Position numbers and translations under genes: made by a program. Shown in pieces: positions 53,486 to 63,943 of a DNA stretch of 64,000 bases (position 1 is its first letter; each line of letters opens with the position of its first letter). This stretch comes from Caulobacteraceae bacterium (lineage in GTDB: Bacteria; Pseudomonadota; Alphaproteobacteria; Caulobacterales; Caulobacteraceae). The notes below the pieces were generated by a model. The model had not been told where the DNA came from. It made no database searches and worked only from the letters and a program-made list of their open reading frames with translations. The stretch is from positions 1-64,000 of the forward strand of contig JAIESL010000031.1 of the NCBI GenBank assembly GCA_019746095.1. The letters run 5' to 3'.

Positions 53486-54763
53486 ATGTCGATGTTCAGT
53501 GTCCTGAACCTTCAAAGCCTGCTGGGGCTGCTCGTTATCCTCGCGGCCTGCTGGGGCCTGTCGGAGAACCGCAAGGCCTTCCCCTGGCGGTTGGCCCTCG
53601 GTGCCGTCGCGGTGCAGGCGGCTCTGGTGGTGGTGCTGTTCGGCATACCGGGATCGCAGGTCGTCCTGACGGCGATCACGGGCGCTGTGGATGGCCTGAC
53701 CCGCGCCTCGGCTGCGGGGGCGCAGTTCGTGTTCGGCTATCTGGCCGGCGGCACCCAGCCCTATTCGGTCGAGAATCCGCCCGCCCTGTTCACCTTCGCC
53801 TTCAATGTCCTGCCGATGATCCTGGTGATTTCGGCGCTCTCGGCCCTGCTCTGGCACTGGAAAATCCTGAAGTGGATTACCCATGGCTTCGGCTTCCTGT
53901 TCCAGCGGACCATGGGCCTGGGCGGCGCCTCGGCGCTGGCGGTGGCGGCCAATATCTTCCTCGGCATGGTCGAGAGCCCGATCGTCATCCGCGCCTATCT
54001 CGACAAACTGACCCGGTCCGAGCTGTTCCTGATGATGGTGGTCGGGCTGGCGACCGTCGCCGGTTCCACCATGGTGGCCTACGCCGCCATCCTCGCGCCG
54101 GTCATGCAGAACGCCGCCGGCCATGTGCTGGTGGCCTCGATCGTCTCGGCCCCGGCCGGCGTGCTGCTGGCCCGAATCATGATCCCCGAGACCGCGGGCG
54201 AGGGCGGCGCCGCCGCCGACTATGGCTCGGCGCTCAAATACGACAGCGCCATCGACGCCATCGTCAAGGGCACGGCCGACGGCCTGATGGTGGTGCTGAA
54301 CATCTCGGCCGTGCTGATTGTCTTTGTGGCCCTGATGGCCCTGATCAACGTCATGCTCGGCGGTTTCTGGCTGTTCGACGGACCGGTCACCATCGAGCGT
54401 CTTCTGGGCTGGGTGTTCATGCCGGTGGCCTGGCTGTCCGGTGTCGAATGGGCCGAGTCCGGCAAGGCCGGCTGGCTGCTTGGGGTCAAGCTGACCCAGA
54501 CCGAGTTCAAGGCCTTCATCGAACTGGGTGCGATCCCCGCGGGCGAGATGAGCGAGCGGACCCGGATGCTGATGACCTATGCCCTGTGCGGCTTCGCCAA
54601 CATCGGGTCCGTCGGTATCACGGTGACGGGTCTCAGCGTCCTTATGCCCGAACGACGAGAAGAGGTTCTGGGCATGGTCTGGAAGGCCCTGTTCGCAGGT
54701 TTCCTGGCGACCCTGATGACGGCCGCTATCGTGGGTGCCATGCCCGTGGCCATGTTCCGCTGA
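53486..54763 (+). CDS. concentrative nucleoside transporter (NupC/CNT family)
   Basis: A 425-residue inner-membrane transporter of the CNT family. GYLAGGTQPYSVENP, FAFNVLPMILVISALSALL, GMVESPIVIRAYL and CGFANIGSVGI are conserved CNT segments; the VESP and GFANIGS motifs line the substrate site. It imports nucleosides with Na+ or H+. It is monocistronic upstream of a GST gene with 16 bp between. Confidence 0.92.
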   Translation: MSMFSVLNLQSLLGLLVILAACWGLSENRKAFPWRLALGAVAVQAALVVVLFGIPGSQVVLTAITGAVDGLTRASAAGAQFVFGYLAGGTQPYSVENPPALFTFAFNVLPMILVISALSALLWHWKILKWITHGFGFLFQRTMGLGGASALAVAANIFLGMVESPIVIRAYLDKLTRSELFLMMVVGLATVAGSTMVAYAAILAPVMQNAAGHVLVASIVSAPAGVLLARIMIPETAGEGGAAADYGSALKYDSAIDAIVKGTADGLMVVLNISAVLIVFVALMALINVMLGGFWLFDGPVTIERLLGWVFMPVAWLSGVEWAESGKAGWLLGVKLTQTEFKAFIELGAIPAGEMSERTRMLMTYALCGFANIGSVGITVTGLSVLMPERREEVLGMVWKALFAGFLATLMTAAIVGAMPVAMFR

Positions 54764-54779
54764 AGCCGGAGACGGATTG

Positions 54780-55400
54780 ATGAAACTCTACACCTCCCAC
54801 CGCGCGCCCAATCCGCGCCGGGTCCGTTGGGTCATGGCCGAGAAGGGGATCGAAGACGTCGAGGTGATCGAGGTCGACATCCTGACCGGCGAGCACAAGA
54901 CGCCCGAATACCGGGCCCGGGTCGGCGTCCCGCATGTGCCGGCGCTGGAACTGGATGACGGCACCACGGTGTCGGAGTCGGTGGCCATCTGTCGCTATCT
55001 GGAGGCCCTCTGGCCCGAGCCCAATCTGTTCGGCGGAGATGCCCGCGAGCAGGCGGTGATCGAGATGTGGACCCGTCGCTGCGAATTCTACCTGGCCAAT
55101 CCCATCATGCTGAGCGTGCGCCACTCCCACCCGGCGCTGGCAGCGCTGGAGGCGGTGCAGATCCCGCAACTGGCCGAATACAACCGGGTCGCGGCCGAGA
55201 AATTCATGAAGACGCTCGACCGGCGGCTGGCCGACCATGCCTTCATCGCCGCGGACCGTTTCACCATCGCCGACATCGTCGCCGTGGTCGGACTGGATTT
55301 CGCGCGGATGATCAAATATCGGCCGCCCGAGGAACTGACCCATCTGGCGCGCTGGCTGGCAGACTGCCGGTCCAGGCCCGCCGCCGCGGCCGGGGTCTGA
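54780..55400 (+). CDS. glutathione S-transferase family protein
   Basis: A 206-residue GST: thioredoxin-like N-terminal domain (KLYTSHRAPNPRRVRWVMAEKG, VPALELDDGTTVSESVAICRYL with the Ser that contacts glutathione) and an all-helical C-terminal domain with FTIADIVAVVGLDFA. Probably a detoxification enzyme. ATG 54780 lies 16 bp after the transporter stop, so they may share a message. Confidence 0.9.
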   Translation: MKLYTSHRAPNPRRVRWVMAEKGIEDVEVIEVDILTGEHKTPEYRARVGVPHVPALELDDGTTVSESVAICRYLEALWPEPNLFGGDAREQAVIEMWTRRCEFYLANPIMLSVRHSHPALAALEAVQIPQLAEYNRVAAEKFMKTLDRRLADHAFIAADRFTIADIVAVVGLDFARMIKYRPPEELTHLARWLADCRSRPAAAAGV

Positions 55401-55410
55401 ACGCCGGGCG

Positions 55411-56289
55411 TCAGGACAGGTCGAACTTGTCCTTGCGCCGCTGGCCCATCAGCAGCCGCGACTCCAGGCGGCCGCGGACGGCGTGATAATAGGCCCGCAG
55501 GAATTCGAGATCCGTGGCGTCGCCGCGCGCATAGCCGATCTTGCCGGCGATCCGGTCGGCCACGGCGCGAACGGTGGGCTTGTCGCGGGTCCGCAGCACC
55601 TGTTCCAGCACCTGCAGTTCCTTGATGCCGTAGGCGTCAAGCTGGGCAGGGGTGAAGACGAGCGTCGGCGGATGGCCGGCGTTGTCGTCGGCCATGTCGC
55701 GCAACAGCTTCTGTTTCGGCGTCCGCAGCACCCAGGTGCCCGCCACGAGGTCGCCGGCGCGGAGCTTGTCGGCGTTGAACAGCGGCAGGAAGACGAATAC
55801 CGCGCACCAGATCAGGCCGAGGAAATAGAGCCACCCGTCCACGTCGCGGGCACCGGACAGGGAGGCCCCGAGCATGACCGAGAGGGGCAGGAACAGCTCC
55901 AGCTCACGCAGGACATTACGGGTGAAGATGGCCTCGAACCGCAGGCGGCCGCCGTCGCGGGCGGCGACCCGGATGCCCATGACCCGCTTGCCGGGGGTGG
56001 CGGCGCGGGCCGACATCTCGAAGCCGAGGAAATAGCCGTTGCGCAGCAGGAACAGGCCGAGCAGCCAGATGACGGCGATCATCTCGCCGGCCTGGTCCAT
56101 CGAGCCGTACACGACGCCGGCGCAGAGGGTGAAGGCGATGATGACCCCGAAAATGATCATCAGGTCGATGATCAGGGCGTTGAGCCGCTGGCCGACCCCG
56201 GCGATCTCGAGCCGCAGGTCGATGCCTTCGGGCGTGATCAGGCTGCGCTGGCGTTTGCGGGCCTCGGCGGTCATGTCCATCGCGGTCAC
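55411..56289 (-). CDS. RDD-family membrane protein
   Basis: A 292-residue protein with an RDD domain: GVGQRLNALIIDLMIIFGVI begins the first helix with the Arg/Asp pattern and PGKRVMGIRVAARDGGRLRF is the family signature. About three transmembrane helices are followed by a soluble C-terminal half. ATG 56289 overlaps the stop of the SpoIIM-like gene (ATGA). It is the last gene of the MoxR/DUF58 operon. Confidence 0.85.
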   Translation of the reverse strand: MTAMDMTAEARKRQRSLITPEGIDLRLEIAGVGQRLNALIIDLMIIFGVIIAFTLCAGVVYGSMDQAGEMIAVIWLLGLFLLRNGYFLGFEMSARAATPGKRVMGIRVAARDGGRLRFEAIFTRNVLRELELFLPLSVMLGASLSGARDVDGWLYFLGLIWCAVFVFLPLFNADKLRAGDLVAGTWVLRTPKQKLLRDMADDNAGHPPTLVFTPAQLDAYGIKELQVLEQVLRTRDKPTVRAVADRIAGKIGYARGDATDLEFLRAYYHAVRGRLESRLLMGQRRKDKFDLS

Positions 56290-57284
56290 CGGCCGGCCCT
56301 CGCCGGCCGCGGGGCATAGAAATACAGGCCCCAGACCAGGGCCGTGGCCCCGGCGATGCCGTAGCGCGCCAGGTCACTGCCGATCAGCTGGCGACCGAAC
56401 CCTTCGAGCAGACCGGCCAGCATCAGCATGATGACCACGCCCATCATCGCCGCACCCGCGCTCCGCCCGGCCCCGGAGAGGGCCTCGAGTCGACTGGCTC
56501 CGCCCGGAAAGGCGACGGCCCAGCCGATCCGCAGGCCGGCGGCTCCGGCCAGGATGATGGCGAACAGTTCGGTCACGCCGTGGATCAGCAGCCAGCCGCT
56601 GAACTCGAAACCGAGACCCTTGGCGAAGAAGACATGCAGCATCGCGCCCAGCATGGCTCCGTTCATCAGCAGCAGGATGATGGTCGGTACGCCGAGCGCG
56701 AAGCCGAGGGCGAAACAGGTCAGGGCCACGCTGGCGTTGTTGGTGAACAGATAGGTGGAGAAGTAGGACAGGCCGTCGGACCCCTCCTCATGGTAGAGCG
56801 TCGAGCGCAGCGCCGCGGCCGACGCCGTCGGGTCGCGGTCCCCGGCCAGCGCCGGGTCGACGAAGGCATAGAACCAGTCCGCGTCGGCCGCGATCAAACC
56901 CCAGGCGACTCCGGCACCCAGGGCGGTGATCAGGAAGGCGATGATGGTTTCCCGCCACAGGCTGCGGACGCCTCCGGGCCAGTCCCGGGCGAAGAAGGCG
57001 GTCAGCTGTTCCAGCGGCGTCGAGCGGGCACCGTAGACGAAGAAGTAGGCCCGGGCCGACAGGCTCTCGAGATAGCCGATCAGGGCCTGGTCCAGCGAGG
57101 TCGCGCGCGCCACCGACAGGGCGGACAGGGTCGACCGGTAGAGCACAGGCATGGCCAGGATTTCGGTGTCCGACAGCGCTCCGGCCGAGCGCTTCTCAGC
57201 CTTGGTGACCAGGGCCTCGAGCCGCCGCCAGTCGGCCTCACGCTCCTGGCGGAAACGCAGGCTCTTGAGTTGCAGCTCGCTCAC
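56286..57284 (-). CDS. SpoIIM-like (DUF95) membrane protein
   Basis: A 332-residue polytopic membrane protein of the stage II sporulation M type, with a cytoplasmic N-terminal helical region, a charged FYAFVDPALAGDRDPTASA loop and about six helices (FLFTNNASVALTCFALGFALGVPT, GWLLIHGVTELFAIILAGAAGLRIG). This organism is not a spore former, so the role is different. It overlaps the DUF58 and RDD genes by 4 bp each. Confidence 0.8.
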   Translation of the reverse strand: MSELQLKSLRFRQEREADWRRLEALVTKAEKRSAGALSDTEILAMPVLYRSTLSALSVARATSLDQALIGYLESLSARAYFFVYGARSTPLEQLTAFFARDWPGGVRSLWRETIIAFLITALGAGVAWGLIAADADWFYAFVDPALAGDRDPTASAAALRSTLYHEEGSDGLSYFSTYLFTNNASVALTCFALGFALGVPTIILLLMNGAMLGAMLHVFFAKGLGFEFSGWLLIHGVTELFAIILAGAAGLRIGWAVAFPGGASRLEALSGAGRSAGAAMMGVVIMLMLAGLLEGFGRQLIGSDLARYGIAGATALVWGLYFYAPRPARAGR

Positions 57285-58584
57285 AGCAGGTCCCGGCGTT
57301 TGAGGTCGAGATAGACGTTCAGGACCGCCGGCCCGATCCGGTCGGCGGGGGTCTCGACGATATGGGCGCCGAGCCGGCGCAGGCGGGCGAGGACGAGGTC
57401 ACGCTCACGCAACAGGCTGGCCGCGACCACGGCCCGGGCCACGTCTTCGGGCGTTTCCGGCGGGGTGGTCACCAGTGCCTCCAGCTCGTCGTCGCGCATC
57501 ACGGCGAACAGGACCAGATGCCGTTTGATCAGTCGGGCTGCGGTCTCGATCATCAGCTCGGCCGTGGTCGAGTCGGCGAATTCGGTGAAGATCACCACCA
57601 GGGAGCGCCGCTTCAGCCCGGTCGACAGGGTGGTCAGGCCGAGGGCGTAGTTGGTCTCCTCGGTACCGTAGTCGATGGCGGCCGCCTGACGGGCCAGCAG
57701 GGGAAAGCCGGCGATGCTGGACAGGGTGCCGGTCGACAGGCGCGGCCGATCGTCGAAGGCGAACAGGCCGGCGCGGTCGCCGCTGCGCAGCGAGGCATAG
57801 GCCAGGATCAGGGCCCCATGGATAGCGCGGTCGATGCGCGGGGCACCGTTGATCGGCTCGCTCATCACCCGGCCGCAGTCCAGCGCCATGACGATCTGGT
57901 GGTTGCGCTCGGTGCGGAACTCCTTCGCCAGCAGGGACTGGTGACGGGCCGACTGTTTCCAGTCGACGGTGCGCCGGTCCATGCCGGAGTGGAATTCGCT
58001 GAGGGCGTGGAACTCGGTGCCCTCGCCGAGGTCCAGCTGCACCTTGGTGCCGTGCAGGGCGTCGCGGCTGAACATCCGCACGGCCTCGTCCTCGATGCGA
58101 CGGATGTCGGACCCGATCGGGGTGGTGACCGCCAGGGTCTGGCGCGCCTGCCGCCAGATCAGTCCCAGGGGGCCCTGCCAGCGCACGATGGCGGCATTGA
58201 AGATCGCCTGGCCGCGGCGTTCGGGCTGCAGTTCGAAGACATGGACACCCGGCTCGCGGGCCTTGCCCCGGACATCCCGGAGGCCGACGCGGGCTTCGGC
58301 GTCGAGGGCGGCTTCCAGCGCCCGGGGGATCCTGCCGTGCTTGCCGAAGGCCACCGTCAGGCGCGCCGTCGCCGGGGCGGCCACAGCCAGATAGCCGGGG
58401 GCCTCGAAGGTGATCCGGCACCCCCTCGGCCAGGGGGCCAGCAGGGCGTCCAGCAGCATCAGGGTTCCGACCGCCAGCAGCCACACGGGCGCGGCCAGCC
58501 ACAGGCCGGGCTGGACAAGCCCGAGCACAAGGGCGACCGGTGCCCCCGCGAGCGCCGCCACCACACACCGGCGCGTCGGATAGA

Positions 58585-58588
<4 letters not shown>
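57281..58588 (-). CDS. DUF58 protein (vWA-related)
   Basis: A 435-residue protein with two N-terminal membrane helices, a beta-rich region, and a DUF58 domain (EFHALSEFHSGMDRRTVDWKQSA) followed by a von Willebrand A-like fold with the MIDAS-like IVMALDCGRVMSE. DUF58 proteins are encoded with MoxR ATPases and are thought to receive their chaperone activity. It overlaps moxR and the SpoIIM-like gene by 4 bp. Confidence 0.87.
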
Positions 58589-59527
<939 letters not shown>

Positions 59528-59541
<14 letters not shown>

Positions 59542-60787
59542 GGGTCATCTCCAGCTTCCAGCGCATCAAGGATCGGGCGACGCTCATCAGGTCGCCGGCG
59601 TTACGGGTCCGGTCCGCCTCGGCGGACAGGTCTGCATAGGTGGTCCCGGAACCCTGCCGCTTCGCAAGGCGGTCGAGCAGGGCGATGGTCGCCTCCTTCG
59701 ACAGGGTCGGCGGCGCGGCCACGGCCCTGGCGGCCTGGGCCTGCACGAGTTCGGCATAGGGGCGCGCCATCCGGTGCTCGCGGCGCGCCAGGCGGACAAG
59801 GGCGGCGGTATTGTCGGCCAGGGCCTTCTTGCCCAGGGCTACGGCGCGGCCGGTATGGCCGGGCGGCTGGAAGCGGATCATCGCCTGCCAGCCGACCAGT
59901 CCGGCGGCGAACAGCAGGCAGAGGGTGAAGCCGAGCAGCGGCGGTTCCAGCAGCAGGCGCAGCACGCTGCGCGGTCGGCTGAACCCGTGCAGGGACAGGT
60001 CGAAGGCCACCACCTGGTTCGGCGGCCCGAGGGTGTCCAGCAAGGCCAGGGCGGCGCGGGCCTTGCCGGGCTGATTCATGCCCTGGGTGTTCAGCAGGTC
60101 AGGATCGGAGAGAACATACAGGCCGGTGTCTTCGTGGGTCAGAACCAGGGCGCGCCCGGCACCGTCCATGATCACCGGCGTCCAGCCCGGGCCGGCGAGG
60201 GTCCGCAAGGACCGCACCTCGGGCCCGGCCGCGATCAGACGGCCGCCGCCGCCGGTCAGACGGGGTGAGGTGGTGACGGTATCCTCGGTCAGGACCAGGC
60301 CCTCGACCACGTCCCCGGGCAGGACGGAAAGACTGTCTTCGACAGGCAGGGGGCCGGCCTCGCGCACCCAGCCCTTGCGGGTGATCTCGCGCGTGACCTT
60401 CCATTTGGGCAGGACGACCAGCACCGAGCCGGCCTCCCAGCGCAGGGTCTCGAGGGCCTCCTCCTCGCGTCCGAGCGGCGGGGTCAGGATCAACAGCCCA
60501 TCCTGGGCCCGGCCGCGCAACGGACCGCGGCTGAGCAGAACCGGACGATCCATCCCCTTCAGCAGGCTAACCACCCCGCCATAGCCGATGGCCGAGCGCG
60601 ACAGGGCATGGCCGCGACCGTCGTCACCGTTGCTGATCTCGGGGGCATAGGCACTCAGGGCCCCCAGGGCCGAGAGGGAGAAGACCGCCACCAGCACGAG
60701 GGCCAGGACCATGCCGGGCCGGAACGGCTGGCGGGTCTGGCCGGGCGCTCCGGCTGCTGCGGCGTCGGGCACGGTAGCGTCGGTCAT
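59528..60787 (-). CDS. DUF4350 membrane protein
   Basis: A 419-residue protein with an N-terminal transmembrane helix (GMVLALVLVAVFSLSALGAL), a large periplasmic or cytoplasmic domain with SIGYGG-like strands (SAIGYGGVVSLLKGMDRPVLL), a second helix (LLGFTLCLLFAAGLVGWQAM) and a C-terminal helical tail. This matches DUF4350. It is the second gene of the operon, overlapping DUF4129 by 4 bp and moxR by 14 bp. Confidence 0.8.
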
Positions 60788-61440
60788 GCGGCCCAGGCCT
60801 GCGGAAAGGCGAAGGCCTCATAGGCGGCGCGGCAGTCGACGAAGGCGGCGCGATCGACCGGGCGACCGCCGAACAGGCTGCTCTCGACGACACGGGCGAT
60901 CTTGTCGAAGGCCGGGCGGGCTGCGGCGGGCAGGCGGCCCAGACCGGCGATGTCCCGCGCGGTCAGGGCGGGCCGGACCGTATTGGGCAGGCGGCCGTCG
61001 ATGTCGTTGATGCTGCGCAACAGCAGCAGGTGTACGGCCTCGGCGAACCGGCCCTCGGCGGCCAGGGCGTCAGCCTCGGACAGCAGGGCCAGGGCCGCCG
61101 CCGGGGCGGGCCGCCAGCCATCGTCGCTGATGTTGAGCCTGTCGGTCTTGCCGGGCGGGCGGATACGGATCAACTCGCGACCGATGAACCACAGGATGGA
61201 CAGGACGATCGCGGCCAGACCGATCCAGAAAATGATCGTGAACAGCGGCTCCATGGCCTGAAGAAAATCGGCCAGGGGCTGAAGCCAGCCCGGGGGCGGC
61301 GGCGGAGGCTCGACGCCCTTCATCTCGAATTGCAGGGTCTTGTCAGCGGCGAGGGCCTGATGTGCAGAATCGAAGCTTCCGCCGGCGGCGGTCGCCTGAT
61401 CCGCTCCGGCGGCTGATGTCTTGACCGCGATACGCCCCAT
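60784..61440 (-). CDS. DUF4129 membrane protein
   Basis: A 218-residue protein: N-terminal soluble part, a Pro-rich run (EPPPPPPG), one transmembrane helix (TIIFWIGLAAIVLSILWFIG), and a DUF4129 C-terminal domain (EGRFAEAVHLLLLRSINDID, RPALTARDIAGL). Such domains are related to transglutaminase-like protein tails. It is the first gene of the MoxR operon. Confidence 0.82.
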   Translation of the reverse strand: MGRIAVKTSAAGADQATAAGGSFDSAHQALAADKTLQFEMKGVEPPPPPPGWLQPLADFLQAMEPLFTIIFWIGLAAIVLSILWFIGRELIRIRPPGKTDRLNISDDGWRPAPAAALALLSEADALAAEGRFAEAVHLLLLRSINDIDGRLPNTVRPALTARDIAGLGRLPAAARPAFDKIARVVESSLFGGRPVDRAAFVDCRAAYEAFAFPQAWAA

Positions 61441-61512
61441 GCCAGTCCACGATGGCGGCTGAATTCCGCGAAGTCGAGGCGGCGGGAAGCAGAAAACGCC
61501 GCAACTCCCGGT

Positions 61513-62700
61513 TTATCTTCGGGCCGGGTCGGGGAGCCACAGGTCGGGGGTCAAAGGCTGGCCGTTCCATTCGATGTCCGCGGTCATGGCCCCGGTCAGC
61601 GAGCGACCGCCTCGGGCGGCGCGCAGACCGAAGACGGCGACATCGGCCAGGGCGCCGAGCCGGGGTCCGGCGTCATCCGGCGCGGCGAGGGCGTCGCGGC
61701 CGTCACGCCTCTGGATCCGCCAGTCCGCCAGCTGTCCGCGCCGCAGGGCGGTCGGCAGGCCTTGCAGCCACAGGGCCGTGGAGAGATGGCAGGGGCCGGC
61801 GACAGGCTCTGCCTCGCCGCGCCCCATCAGGGCCTGGCCGAAGGCGGGGGCGCGGTCGAACAGATGGATTCCGCTGGTTGCGCGGGGATTGCACTCGATC
61901 AGCCAGGGCTGTCCGTGAGCGCCGAAGATGGCGTCGCAGGCGATCTGTCCTGTCCCGGCGAAGGCCGCCAGGGCGTCGGCCAGTGGTCGAAGCCGGGCGG
62001 TCTGATGCGCGGGGAGGGGACGAAAGGCGTAGCCGGCCCCGCCGGGAAGCCGCCAGTCGGATCCATAGGCGCAGAAGGCGACGACCCGACCCTCCCGGCA
62101 GACCGCATAGAAGCTGACCTCCTCGCCGATGATGCGGCGCTGGACGACCCAGGGCGCGTCGGGTGTCGGCACCAGGTTGGCGAGCGCGGCTGGCCCGGGG
62201 ACAACGAGGGTCCGGGCCCCGAAACGCGACCAGACGGGCTTGAATACCTGATCGCCTGCCCGGCCGGCGACGTCCGCCAGCGCCGCCTGATCGGCCACCA
62301 CCGTGGTGTCCGGAACCGGCAGGGAGAGACTGCGGCACAGGGCGGCGAAGCGATCCTTGGCGTGCAGGGTGGTCAGGCGGTCCGGTCGCGGAGCGAACAG
62401 CCGTTCCGAAAAGGCGTCGGCCTCGGCCAGGGCAGCGAGATGAAACACCTCCTCGCAGGTGGGGATGATGCGGACCGGATCGAGGCGGGTGATCAGACGG
62501 CGGACATCACGGGCAAAGGCGGCGGGCTGATCGACGGGCGAGGCATAGCGATGCACCGGCCCCGCTGAACGCGAGGCCCGCGCGATCCAGGCCGGGCTGC
62601 AGTCAGCGAGATGCGGCTCATAGCCGGCGGCCCGCAGGCTGCGGGCGAGGTCCAGGGCCGCGACGGCCCGGGCTCCGGTGATCAGAACCCGTTCAGCCAT
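61513..62700 (-). CDS. ATP-grasp-type ligase, unknown substrate
   Basis: A 395-residue ATP-grasp-fold protein: an N-terminal Rossmann-like pre-ATP domain (VLITGARAVAALDLARSL), then an ATP-grasp module with VFKPVWSRFGARTLVV, the strand GEEVSFYAVCREGRVVAF and the metal-binding Glu/Asn in WLIECNPRATSGIHLF. Enzymes of this type form carboxylate-amine or similar bonds. It overlaps the adenylate-forming gene upstream by 8 bp. The substrate is unknown; peptide-like or carboxylic small-molecule synthesis is plausible. Confidence 0.85.
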   Translation of the reverse strand: MAERVLITGARAVAALDLARSLRAAGYEPHLADCSPAWIARASRSAGPVHRYASPVDQPAAFARDVRRLITRLDPVRIIPTCEEVFHLAALAEADAFSERLFAPRPDRLTTLHAKDRFAALCRSLSLPVPDTTVVADQAALADVAGRAGDQVFKPVWSRFGARTLVVPGPAALANLVPTPDAPWVVQRRIIGEEVSFYAVCREGRVVAFCAYGSDWRLPGGAGYAFRPLPAHQTARLRPLADALAAFAGTGQIACDAIFGAHGQPWLIECNPRATSGIHLFDRAPAFGQALMGRGEAEPVAGPCHLSTALWLQGLPTALRRGQLADWRIQRRDGRDALAAPDDAGPRLGALADVAVFGLRAARGGRSLTGAMTADIEWNGQPLTPDLWLPDPARR

Positions 62701-63943
62701 CGGACCAGCGCACCCGCCGACGCTTGACCCCGTCCTGCCGGGGCGGGCCGCCTGCGGTCACCGGTGCCTTCACGCCATGTGCCGCCAACAGGGCCTCGAC
62801 CGCCCTCACGGCGGCAGGGATCCGATCGGGATCGGCCTCGACCGTGACCCCCCGTGACGTCGCCGTCGCGCGCCAGTCATGCTCCGGCCCGAGGGCATCG
62901 CTCACGGCCGTCTCGACCTCGCGCGGGCAGATGACGGTGGCCGCCCAATGCCACAGGTCATCCTGTCGGCCCTCGACCGGACGGACGGCCATCCGGGGTG
63001 AGCCGCAGGGGCAGGGGATCGCCAGCGGCTGCAGCAGGTCAGGCAGGCGGACGCGGATCATCGGCTGGGTGGTCCGGCGCAGGTCGGTGACGATCGGCAG
63101 GAAGCGATCCGTCCCGGGGACCGGCTCACGCTCGATGATCAGGACATCCTCGTTCAGATGCAGCGTCCCGAAACGACAGGGGGCACCGAGAAAGCCCTCG
63201 GTGGCCTGGTAGATCGGGTCGGGCCGGACGCCGAGGGCCGCACCGATCCAGCCGCGCTCGGCTTCGCCCATGGGCTCAGCACCGTAGAACAGACGGCGGA
63301 GCGGCCAGGGGCTGCGGGTGCGAAGGGCGAGGTCGGCCAGCACCTGCGTCGGGGCGATCAGCACATCGGGGGCGAAGGCGCGCAGCCGCTCGTAGCGGTC
63401 GGGTGCGGGGACTTCGAGGCCCACGAAGAGGAAGCGAAACGGACCCGCCGCACGGACCTCGCCGTACAGCCGGTTGTCGGCGCGCAGGCACAGGGCGATC
63501 CGCGTCGGGCGCAGCATGGCTCCGAGGGGCAGGAGGCGGGCGAGGATGTGGCCGAGCCAGCCGGCGCGTTCGGCCGCGCTGGTGACGAACAGGCCGGGCC
63601 GACCGGATGATCCTGACGAAAAGCCGGCGACGACCCCCGGCTGCACCTCACCGGAGTCGCCGCCTTCGCCCGCGCGCGCGGCGGCCTCGGCCCCGGCGCG
63701 GGTCAGGCCGAGAGTGTTCCAGGCGTCAAAGCCCTCGCGCAGGGCCTCGGGCCGCATGATGGGGAAGTCCGTCAGGGGGCGGCCGGCGAGGGCGCGGACC
63801 GCCGGGGTGCGGCGGACGACGGGGACCATGGCGGACCACAAACGGGCCTGTCGCCGCTCAATGGCGGCGCGGGTGCGCAGGCTCATGCCGCTCCAGCGGG
63901 CCCCGAGCCAGGCCCGGAGAACCCCGGGCCGGTCAGTCTGCAC
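62693..63943 (-). CDS. F390 synthetase/CapK-like adenylate-forming enzyme
   Basis: A 416-residue protein of the COG1541 group (phenylacetate-CoA ligase / F390 synthetase-related). The ATP-loop equivalent is VVAGFSSGSSGRPGLFV (about residues 104-120); YGAEPMGEAERGW, YQATEGFLG, and LIPCPCGSP-like Cys motif (LAIPCPCGSPRMAV) follow, with a C-terminal flexible domain. It probably adenylates a carboxylic acid. GTG 63943 overlaps the preceding gene's stop by 11 bp, and it is followed by the ATP-grasp gene. Confidence 0.8.
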   Translation of the reverse strand: MQTDRPGVLRAWLGARWSGMSLRTRAAIERRQARLWSAMVPVVRRTPAVRALAGRPLTDFPIMRPEALREGFDAWNTLGLTRAGAEAAARAGEGGDSGEVQPGVVAGFSSGSSGRPGLFVTSAAERAGWLGHILARLLPLGAMLRPTRIALCLRADNRLYGEVRAAGPFRFLFVGLEVPAPDRYERLRAFAPDVLIAPTQVLADLALRTRSPWPLRRLFYGAEPMGEAERGWIGAALGVRPDPIYQATEGFLGAPCRFGTLHLNEDVLIIEREPVPGTDRFLPIVTDLRRTTQPMIRVRLPDLLQPLAIPCPCGSPRMAVRPVEGRQDDLWHWAATVICPREVETAVSDALGPEHDWRATATSRGVTVEADPDRIPAAVRAVEALLAAHGVKAPVTAGGPPRQDGVKRRRVRWSDG